DNA of 64,000 nt from Paraburkholderia dioscoreae. GTDB lineage: Bacteria > Pseudomonadota > Gammaproteobacteria > Burkholderiales > Burkholderiaceae. A model generated the notes under the pieces. That model did not search any database. It saw only the letters and a list, made by a program, of their open reading frames with translations, and had not been told where the DNA came from. Both the position numbers and the translations under genes were made by a program. Positions within the stretch are counted from its first letter, which is position 1. The number at the start of each line of letters is the position of its first letter. Location: contig NZ_LR699553.1 of assembly GCF_902459535.1 (NCBI RefSeq), positions 3,410,001 to 3,474,000 of the forward strand. Reading direction: 5' to 3'. Below are positions 51,276 to 58,812 of the stretch, piece by piece.

Positions 51276-51421
51276 CCTCATTGGGGAGTAGCCGCCTCGC
51301 GGCACGTCCGCACCGCTGTCATCGGGTGCGTCGCACGTGTGGTTCGCGGGGGCGCCTGTCAACAGACTTGGCCTGTACGGCCATGGCAGCCGCAGCCTCT
51401 GGCCTGGCGAGACCGATGATC
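51276..51421 (+). ncRNA. yybP-ykoY manganese riboswitch
   Basis: Closing helix P1 is formed by TCATTGG (51278-51284) and CCGATGA (51413-51419). The 5' conserved core GGGGAGTAGCC follows the first strand directly, and the 3' conserved core GGCCTGGCGAGACC precedes the second strand; these are the two loops that bind Mn2+ in the yybP-ykoY class. Between them are a long variable GC hairpin and a helix (GGCCTGTACGGCC). It sits about 80 bases before the start of a GDT1/TMEM165-family gene, a well-known target. Metal binding should turn expression of the exporter on. Confidence 0.9.
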
Positions 51422-51499
51422 CACACACCGCCGCAACAGGGCCCGGCGGTGTCGTGGGTCGTCGCTCGTTCATATCTCGGCCCGGGGAATCAACACACC

Positions 51500-52072
51500 G
51501 TGGATCACGCTTTTCTCATTTCGACCGGAGCGGTCGCGCTCGCCGAGATCGGCGACAAGACGCAATTGCTTTCGCTCGTCCTCGCGGCCCGCTACCGCAA
51601 GCCGCTGCCGATCATTCTGGGCGTGCTCGCCGCCACGCTCGTGAATCACGCCTGCGCGGGCGCGCTCGGCGCGTGGCTCGGCTCGCTGCTCACGCCGACC
51701 ATCATGCGTTGGGCATTGGCGGCATCGTTCATCGGCATGGGGCTGTGGATTCTCGTTCCAGACAAACTCGACGACGAAGAGGCCAATACCAGCCGCACGC
51801 ACTTCGGCGTATTCGGCGCGACCGTGGTGACGTTCTTTCTCGCGGAAATGGGCGACAAGACGCAGATCGCCACGGTGGCCCTCGCCGCGCGTTTCCACGA
51901 TTTCTTCGGCGTGGTGGCGGGCACCACGCTCGGCATGATGATCGCCAATGTGCCTGCGATCCTGCTCGGCGACCGTTTCGCTCATCGACTGCCGACCAAG
52001 CTCGTGCATGGCATCGCGGCGGTGATGTTTGTCATTCTCGGGACGATGGCGCTGTTCGGTGTGGGCGTTTAG
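51500..52072 (+). CDS. TMEM165/GDT1-family manganese exporter (UPF0016)
   Basis: 190 aa, six membrane helices in two repeats. Each repeat carries the family motif E-x-G-D-K-T: VALAEIGDKTQLLSL at residues 12-26 and FFLAEMGDKTQIATV about 105 residues later. Bacterial members export Mn2+ (MntX/MneA type). Start: GTG at 51500, with GGGGAA about ten bases upstream; longer in-frame extensions would run back into the riboswitch. Expression should be induced by Mn2+ through the upstream riboswitch. Followed by a hairpin at 52283-52312. Confidence 0.9.
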   Translation: MDHAFLISTGAVALAEIGDKTQLLSLVLAARYRKPLPIILGVLAATLVNHACAGALGAWLGSLLTPTIMRWALAASFIGMGLWILVPDKLDDEEANTSRTHFGVFGATVVTFFLAEMGDKTQIATVALAARFHDFFGVVAGTTLGMMIANVPAILLGDRFAHRLPTKLVHGIAAVMFVILGTMALFGVGV

Positions 52073-52282
52073 GCGAATGTCGGCCAGCAGATCGGGCGGG
52101 TAGCGCAAGGCGCCACGGCAAGGAATTAGCGGCCGGGTCCGCTGAGTCACTCAGCACTCAGGCAGCGCGTGGTCAGCATCTGGCCGCCGTGCGCGGCGCG
52201 GCTCGCTTGCGGGTCGCTCGCGCGGCGATTGATTCGAGCGCCGTGGTGCTTCTTCGGGCTCGATCCGGTATCAGCAAAACAG

Positions 52283-52312
52283 GCGGCCCGGCAAGAATGA
52301 TTGCCGGGCCGC
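52283..52312. terminator. Hairpin terminator between convergent genes
   Basis: Perfect 12-bp stem GCGGCCCGGCAA / TTGCCGGGCCGC with a 6-base loop, followed by a T/C-rich stretch. Placed between the GDT1 gene and the opposite-strand DUF4136 lipoprotein gene. Confidence 0.7.
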
Positions 52313-52367
52313 TCGTCTTCTTTGCTGCCGGCGAGCGCGTTAGAGCGCGCCGCCAGTCGCGCGTGAC

Positions 52368-53072
52368 CTACTGAACGACTTTCGCACCGGAGGCCGGTGC
52401 CGGCGCAGCGGCAGGCGCGGCGCCGGTAGCGGCTATTTCGTTCGATGCCCCGCCGTTCTTGTCGACCGGAATCTTCACGGTGTGGACCACGCCGTTACCG
52501 AGCGGGAAATCAGCCAGCGCGCTACGCGCCAGATACGGCATGGCCCGGACCAGCGACGATTCGCCGCCCGAATTGCGCGCCGTCACGTTGTAGACCTCCT
52601 TGCCGGTTGCCCGCTCGGTGATCCGTATGCCCAACAGATGCGTGAAGATAGGATAGCTCTGGTTCACGTACGTGGCGGGGAAGCCACCCCACGGCCCCCA
52701 CGGATCGAACGGCCGGCCCCAGCCCCAATATGGCGCCGGCCACGGGTTGTAATACACCGGCTCCGAGACCGTCACCATGTCCGAACGGATTCCGTACGAG
52801 AGTCCGACCAGATAGCGTGCCCGCGCGTTGTCGACCTGGCGGAAAGAATGCGTGGCGAGTTCGTTCGCGACAAAACGCTCGTAGGTGCTGAGCTCGAGAT
52901 TGCTCTGCTGGTCCGCCGCCCGCGTGAACGCATAGGTGCGGGTGGCGTCGCTACCGCTCCAGTCTGAGAAGGCCGTGACCTGCGTGGTGACGTAGGTCGT
53001 ACAGCCGGAAAGCAGCACCGCCAGCCCGGCTAGCAGCAGCGTGGCGCGGCGGGTCCATCGATCGATTTTCAT
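52368..53072 (-). CDS. DUF4136-family lipoprotein
   Basis: 234 aa. Lipoprotein signal with lipobox LLSGC (Cys24), so it is exported and lipidated. The DUF4136 pattern follows: VTAFSDWSGSDATRTYAFTRAADQQSNLELSTYERFVANELATHSFRQV, then RYLVGLSYGIRSDMVTVSEP. A Trp/Pro/Gly-rich insert (YYNPWPAPYWGWGRPFDPWG) is common in this family. The last 40 residues are Ala/Pro-rich. Function unknown, envelope location. Divergent from pepN with a 227-base gap. Confidence 0.85.
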   Translation of the reverse strand: MKIDRWTRRATLLLAGLAVLLSGCTTYVTTQVTAFSDWSGSDATRTYAFTRAADQQSNLELSTYERFVANELATHSFRQVDNARARYLVGLSYGIRSDMVTVSEPVYYNPWPAPYWGWGRPFDPWGPWGGFPATYVNQSYPIFTHLLGIRITERATGKEVYNVTARNSGGESSLVRAMPYLARSALADFPLGNGVVHTVKIPVDKNGGASNEIAATGAAPAAAPAPASGAKVVQ

Positions 53073-53299
53073 GGTCTACCTCGTGAAGCCTCTCAATGTC
53101 TCTGTATTGTCCGTCATGACCGGCCCGGCCGGCGTGCAGGCTTTTGTACCAGGCGGGCGCCCGATAATACGCTGACTGGCAAATTCGGTAAAAAGTTCGC
53201 CCCGCACGATTCGCCGAGGCTTTGTACAATGGTTCGACATGCCCGGCTCGTGCGTCAGAAGCGCGCGCGCCGACTCGAGTTCCAACACTACAGAACGCC

Positions 53300-55996
53300 A
53301 TGGCCGATACCGCAACGCCCAATGTGATTCGCCGCGCCGACTACGCGCCGCCCGCCTTTCTGATCGACACCGTCGCGCTGGAGTTCGATCTGGTTCCTGA
53401 ACGCACGGTTGTCCGCAACACGATGCGCGTGCGCCGCAATCCGGAAGCCGCGCGTGCCGCGCATCTGGAACTGATGGGCGAACAGTTGGAGTTCGTGGGC
53501 GCCGAGGTCGACGGCCAGCCGTTCGCCAATGCTCACGCGCACGACCACGGCCTGCTGCTCGACAACGTGCCGGATCAGTTCGAACTGACGCTCACGAGCA
53601 TCTGTAATCCGGCTGCGAACACCACGCTGTCGGGTCTCTACGTGTCGGGCGGCAACTTCTTCACGCAGTGCGAGGCCGAGGGCTTTCGCCGCATCACTTA
53701 CTTCCTCGACCGCCCGGACGTGATGGCGACCTTCACGGTCACGCTGCGCGCCAGCAAGGCGGATTATCCGGTGCTGCTGTCGAACGGCAACCTGCTCGAA
53801 GAAGGCGATTTGCCTGACGGCCGCCACTTCGCGCGCTGGGAGGATCCGTTCCGCAAGCCGAGCTACCTGTTCGCGCTGGTCGCCGGCAAGCTGGTCGCGC
53901 TGGAAGAACGCGTAAAGAGCGGCTCGGGCAAGGAAAAGCTGCTGCAGGTGTGGGTCGAGCCGCACGACCTGGACAAGACCCGTCACGCAATGGACTCGCT
54001 GATTCATTCGATCCGCTGGGACGAGGAACGCTTCGGGCTCGAACTCGATCTGGACCGCTTCATGATCGTCGCCGTAAGCGACTTCAACATGGGCGCGATG
54101 GAGAACAAGGGGCTCAACATCTTCAACACGAAGTACGTGCTGGCGAATCCCGAAACGGCAACCGACACCGACTTCGCGAACATCGAGGCCGTGGTCGGCC
54201 ACGAGTATTTCCACAACTGGACCGGCAATCGCGTGACGTGCCGCGACTGGTTCCAGTTGAGCCTGAAAGAAGGCCTGACGGTATTCCGCGATCAGGAGTT
54301 CTCGGCCGACATGGCCGGCGGCGCGACCGACGAAGCCGCGCGCGCCACCAAGCGCATCGAGGACGTGCGCGTGCTGCGCCAGATGCAGTTCGCCGAAGAC
54401 GCGGGTCCGATGGCGCATCCTGTGCGCCCGGAAAGCTACGTCGAGATCAACAACTTCTACACGATGACCGTCTACGAGAAAGGCTCGGAAGTCGTGCGGA
54501 TGTATCAGACGCTGTTCGGCCGCGACGGCTTCCGCAAGGGCATGGACCTGTACTTCAAGCGCCACGACGGCCAGGCCGTGACCTGCGACGATTTCCGTCA
54601 TGCGCTCGCCGACGCGAACGGCCGCGATCTTGCGCAATTCGAGCGCTGGTATAGCCAGGCCGGCACGCCGCGGGTGTCCGTGCGCACGCAGTACGACGCC
54701 GCGCAGCAACGCTACAGCGTGACGCTCACGCAAGGCTATGGCGAAGCCGCACCGGCCGCGCGCGAAACGCAAAAGGGTCCGCTGCTGATTCCGTTTGCGA
54801 TCGGCTTGATCGGCAAGGACGGTCGCGACCTGCCGCTGCAACTGGAAGGCGAAGCGCAGGCCGGCAAGGCGACCACGCGCGTGCTCGAATTCACGCAGAC
54901 CGAACAGACCTTCACGTTCGTCAACGTGGCGCAAGAGCCGTTGCCTTCGCTGCTGCGCAATTTCTCGGCGCCGGTGATCGTCGAATACGACTATTCGGCG
55001 GAACAGCTGGCATTCCTGCTTGCCCACGACCGCGACCCGTTCAACCGCTGGGAAGCCGGCCAACGGCTCGCCACCCGCGAGCTGCTCACGCTCGCCGGGC
55101 GCGCCGCCACGGGTGTGCCGCTGCAGCTCGACGATTCCGTGGTCGCCGCGTTCGCACGCGTGCTGACCGACGAAACGCTCTCGCCTGCGTTCCGCGAACT
55201 CGCGTTGATGCTTCCTTCGGAAGCGTATCTGGCCGAGCAGATGGCCGAATCGAATCCGGCGGCCGTGCACGCCGCGCGGCAGTTCGTGCGCAAGCGTCTT
55301 GCCAATGCGCTCAGGGGCGACTGGCTCAACGTGTACGAGCAGCATCGCACGCCGGGGGCGTACGAAGCCACGCCTGAAGCGTCCGGTCATCGCGCGCTGA
55401 AGAATCTCGCGCTGTCGTATCTCGCCGAACTGGACGATCCGGCAGAGGCCGTGCGTCTCGCGTCCGCGCAATACGATGCGGCGAACAACATGACCGACCG
55501 CTCGGCGGCACTGTCCGCGTTGCTCAATGCGTCGGCGGCCAACGGCGGCAGCGCCGAGGCGCAGCAGGCGCTGGACGACTTCTATCGGCGCTTCGAAAAG
55601 GAACCGCTCGTGATCGACAAGTGGTTTGCCTTGCAGGCCACGCAGCGCGGCAGCGCGCAGCGTCCGGTGATCGACGTCGTGCGCAAGCTGATGGCGCACC
55701 CGGCCTTCAATCTGAAGAACCCGAACCGCGCGCGCTCGCTGATTTTCAGCTTCTGCGCGGCGAACCCGGCGCAATTCCATGCCGAAGACGGCTCGGGCTA
55801 CGCGTTCTGGGCCGACCAGGTGATCGCGCTCGACGCCATCAATCCGCAAGTGGCCGCCCGCCTCGCCCGCTCGCTGGAATTGTGGCGCCGCTTCACGCCG
55901 GCGCTGCGCGACGGCATGCGCGCGGCGCTGGAGAAAGTGGCCGCGCAGGTCAAATCGCGCGACGTGCGCGAGATCGTGGAGAAAGCGTTGGCGTGA
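53300..55996 (+). CDS. pepN: Aminopeptidase N (alanyl aminopeptidase, M1 family)
   Basis: 898 aa cytosolic zinc metallopeptidase removing N-terminal residues from peptides. Substrate-binding MGAMENKGLNIFNTKYVLA comes before the zinc site His301-Glu-Tyr-Phe-His305 (VVGHEYFHNWTG), with the third ligand Glu324 in LSLKEGLTVFRDQEFS. The catalytic Tyr region is NNFYTMTVYEKGSEVVRMYQ. Ig-like and helical C-terminal domains (AMAHPAFNLKNPNRARSLIF) are present, so the protein is full length as in E. coli PepN. ATG 53300 is chosen; the frame extends 26 codons upstream with unconvincing sequence. Ends in a strong terminator. Confidence 0.96.
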   Translation: MADTATPNVIRRADYAPPAFLIDTVALEFDLVPERTVVRNTMRVRRNPEAARAAHLELMGEQLEFVGAEVDGQPFANAHAHDHGLLLDNVPDQFELTLTSICNPAANTTLSGLYVSGGNFFTQCEAEGFRRITYFLDRPDVMATFTVTLRASKADYPVLLSNGNLLEEGDLPDGRHFARWEDPFRKPSYLFALVAGKLVALEERVKSGSGKEKLLQVWVEPHDLDKTRHAMDSLIHSIRWDEERFGLELDLDRFMIVAVSDFNMGAMENKGLNIFNTKYVLANPETATDTDFANIEAVVGHEYFHNWTGNRVTCRDWFQLSLKEGLTVFRDQEFSADMAGGATDEAARATKRIEDVRVLRQMQFAEDAGPMAHPVRPESYVEINNFYTMTVYEKGSEVVRMYQTLFGRDGFRKGMDLYFKRHDGQAVTCDDFRHALADANGRDLAQFERWYSQAGTPRVSVRTQYDAAQQRYSVTLTQGYGEAAPAARETQKGPLLIPFAIGLIGKDGRDLPLQLEGEAQAGKATTRVLEFTQTEQTFTFVNVAQEPLPSLLRNFSAPVIVEYDYSAEQLAFLLAHDRDPFNRWEAGQRLATRELLTLAGRAATGVPLQLDDSVVAAFARVLTDETLSPAFRELALMLPSEAYLAEQMAESNPAAVHAARQFVRKRLANALRGDWLNVYEQHRTPGAYEATPEASGHRALKNLALSYLAELDDPAEAVRLASAQYDAANNMTDRSAALSALLNASAANGGSAEAQQALDDFYRRFEKEPLVIDKWFALQATQRGSAQRPVIDVVRKLMAHPAFNLKNPNRARSLIFSFCAANPAQFHAEDGSGYAFWADQVIALDAINPQVAARLARSLELWRRFTPALRDGMRAALEKVAAQVKSRDVREIVEKALA

Positions 55997-56024
55997 GATC
56001 CGCCTGAGCACTGTTGTCGCATCG

Positions 56025-56053
56025 AAAGCCGGCACGCGTTGCCGGCTTTTTTT
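56025..56053 (+). terminator. Rho-independent terminator of pepN
   Basis: AAAGCCGGC (56025-56033) pairs with GCCGGCTTT (56041-56049) around a 7-base loop, followed by further T residues. Confidence 0.9.
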
Positions 56054-56137
56054 CGCCTTGTGCTCGCCGGGCCGGCGGCGAGCGGCTACAACGCCGGCCA
56101 TCTGGACGACTGGTCGGCTCGCGCCGGCGGGGTGAAA

Positions 56138-56190
56138 GTAAACGCATTCATTTAACGGTTTACGTTTAACGCACAGCGTTATATCATCCC
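56138..56190 (+). promoter_or_regulatory. Promoter/operator region of the higBA pair
   Basis: AT-rich block in GC-rich surroundings. Inverted hexamers GTAAAC (56138-56143) and GTTTAC (56158-56163) are 14 bases apart, and TTTAACG occurs twice (56151 and 56065+100, i.e. 56165). TATATC (56180-56185) fits a -10 box with GTTTAC as a weak -35 (16-bp spacer). The HigA antitoxin would be expected to bind here to repress its own operon. Confidence 0.55.
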
Positions 56191-56472
56191 ATGATCACGA
56201 CATTCGGCGACAAAACTACGGCGAGAATTTTTCAAGGCAGGTTCGTGTACTCACTGCCGCTTCACATGCAAACGCTCGCGCACCGCAAGCTGCTGCTGAT
56301 CGACGCCGCAGAGTCCGTTTGCGATCTGCACGCGCCGCCGGGCAACCGGCTGGAAGCGTTGCAAAGCCAGCGCAGCGGGCAATGGAGTATCAGGATCAAT
56401 GCGCAATGGCGCCTCGGTTTTCATTTCGTCGACGGGGAGGCACTGAATGTCGAGATTGTCGACTATCACTGA
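56191..56472 (+). CDS. higB: HigB-type toxin (RelE/ParE superfamily mRNA interferase)
   Basis: 93 aa. The HigB family pattern is complete: MITTFGDKTTARIFQG at the N-terminus, AHRKLLLIDAAESVCDLHAPPGNRLEALQ, and SIRINAQWRLGFHFVDGEALNVEIVDYH with the catalytic-type Arg/His residues at the C-terminus. It cleaves ribosome-bound mRNA when not neutralised. Toxin first, antitoxin second is the usual higBA order, and the antitoxin begins 16 bases after the stop. Confidence 0.92.
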   Translation: MITTFGDKTTARIFQGRFVYSLPLHMQTLAHRKLLLIDAAESVCDLHAPPGNRLEALQSQRSGQWSIRINAQWRLGFHFVDGEALNVEIVDYH

Positions 56473-56488
56473 TTATTGGGAGACCGGC

Positions 56489-56944
56489 ATGGTCATCAAA
56501 CGCTCCGATCTGGACAGCATCGATTTCTCGGGCATCGACTCCGGCAACAGCATCCCGGAAATCCATCCGGGCGAGATTCTGCGCAGCGAGTTTCTCGAAC
56601 CGCTCGGCATGTCCGTCAATGCGCTCGCGCTCGCACTGCGCGTGCCGGCGCCGCGCATCAACGACGTCGTGCGCGGCAAGCGCGCCGTCTCGGCGGACAC
56701 CGCGCTGCGACTCGAGCGCTACTTCGGCGCGAGCGCGCAGTTCTGGCTCAACCTGCAGATCGCTTACGATCTGCGCGTCGCCACGGCGGCCGCCGGCGCA
56801 CAGATCGAACGTGAAATCGAACCCATGCCGAAGGCGGAGCGCCCGAAACTGCCGAAGGTTTCGAGCGACCACGCGCGGGCCGCAGCGCTCGCGGCGAGCG
56901 TGAGCGGCAAGATCACGGCCGGCAAGGCACGCCGCAAAACCTGA
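56489..56944 (+). CDS. higA: HigA-type antitoxin (XRE family)
   Basis: 151 aa. The HigA start of the fold is IHPGEILRSEFLEPLGMSVNALALALRVPAPRINDVVRGKRAVSADTALRLERYFG, an XRE helix-turn-helix. This is followed by AQFWLNLQIAYDLRVA, the segment that contacts the toxin. The C-terminal tail of about 50 residues is longer than in short HigA proteins and rich in Lys/Ala. ATG 56489 has GGGAGA six bases upstream. It neutralises HigB and probably represses the shared promoter. Confidence 0.92.
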   Translation: MVIKRSDLDSIDFSGIDSGNSIPEIHPGEILRSEFLEPLGMSVNALALALRVPAPRINDVVRGKRAVSADTALRLERYFGASAQFWLNLQIAYDLRVATAAAGAQIEREIEPMPKAERPKLPKVSSDHARAAALAASVSGKITAGKARRKT

Positions 56945-57078
56945 ATTCCGCCGCGTATCGGTGTGTCCGGCGGGTGTGTCCGGCGGCGTTGCCGTACACG
57001 GTTCCCACGCAAAAGCACGGAGCCGACACAACGAACGGTTAAAATCCGAATATTCCTCAAGCCTCCCGGAGTACAGCA

Positions 57079-58095
<1,017 letters not shown>

Positions 58096-58105
58096 GTTCA
58101 GGGGC

Positions 58106-58135
58106 TTGCCAAGCTCATAAAGAAGTCCCTATAAT
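58106..58135 (+). promoter_or_regulatory. Promoter of the tRNA-Thr gene
   Basis: TTGCCA (58106-58111) and a perfect TATAAT (58130-58135) with an 18-bp spacer, 15 bases before the mature tRNA 5' end. Confidence 0.8.
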
Positions 58136-58150
58136 CTCGTTTCTCCTGAT

Positions 58151-58226
58151 GCCGGAATAGCTCAGACGGTAGAGCAGCGCATTCGTAATGCGAAGGTCGG
58201 GGGTTCGATTCCTCTTTCCGGCACCA
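58151..58226 (+). tRNA. tRNA-Thr (anticodon CGT)
   Basis: 76-nt tRNA. The acceptor stem is GCCGGAA / TTCCGGC with encoded ACCA end. D-arm GCTCAGACGGTAGAGC, anticodon arm with loop TTCGTAA (anticodon CGT, reading ACG), and T-arm GGGGGTTCGATTCCTC. All stems pair. Its own promoter and terminator flank it. Confidence 0.97.
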
Positions 58227-58238
58227 AAAGATTCAAGC

Positions 58239-58275
58239 AAAAAGCCCAGTCATTGCGACTGGGCTTTTTGTTTTT
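58239..58275. terminator. Rho-independent terminator of tRNA-Thr
   Basis: AAAAAGCCCAGTC (58239-58251) and GACTGGGCTTTTT (58257-58269) with a 5-base loop and further T residues. Symmetrical A and T tracts let it work in both directions. Confidence 0.9.
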
Positions 58276-58338
58276 AGGTCTGCTTTCCTGATTCTGCGAG
58301 CACTGCTGCGAAAGGCGAAAGCAAACAACAGCGCCGTC

Positions 58339-58551
58339 TCACCCACCCGACCCCCGCCGGTCGAATTGCGCCGTGACAAAAAGGTTACGCGCCACGACCG
58401 TATCTTCCGCGCGCTTTTCCACACGCGTCGGTTCCATCCGCTGAGTGCCGTAAGCCGCGACCGCTTCCTGCGGTGCCGAAGAAAACCACAAAATCCGGCC
58501 GGCGCACTCGATTCCGACCTGATGACCTTTCCAGTACACAGCGTTTTCCAT
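58339..58551 (-). CDS. Small conserved-looking hypothetical protein
   Basis: 70 aa starting MENAVYWKGHQVGIECAGR, then ILWFSSAPQEAVAAY and a basic/polar C-terminus. The compact N-terminal part with alternating Trp/Tyr and Gly looks like a folded beta-rich small domain; I do not recognise a named family. AGAGAG lies eight bases upstream of ATG 58551. The open frame continues 47 codons further upstream, but without a better start. It is antisense to nothing and fills most of the gap between tRNA-Thr and the UvrA-like gene. Confidence 0.55.
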   Translation of the reverse strand: MENAVYWKGHQVGIECAGRILWFSSAPQEAVAAYGTQRMEPTRVEKRAEDTVVARNLFVTAQFDRRGSGG

Positions 58552-58812
58552 GGCGCAACTCTCTGAAGGGCGAAGACTGCCATCTTCCGCGCCTATGGCG
58601 GCGCGTCCGTTATCCACCGCACTCTCGGCCGCAGATAGCTGCTTCAATGATAGGCGGTGACTCCTGGTTGAAGGGTTCCGCGCGGATTGCACGCATCGTG
58701 CGCGCTGACCTCACCTTCACTGGCATCATCGCCATTTCATCGGGCATGTTCCGTGCAACCTCACAAGCGTTCTTCCGCATCGCGCGGCCACGCTTATTCG
58801 CTATTCATCGAT

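Noticed and set aside
53288..56101. 937-codon minus-strand frame opposite pepN
   Set aside because: Same reason; pepN carries HEXXH and GAMEN motifs in the plus frame.
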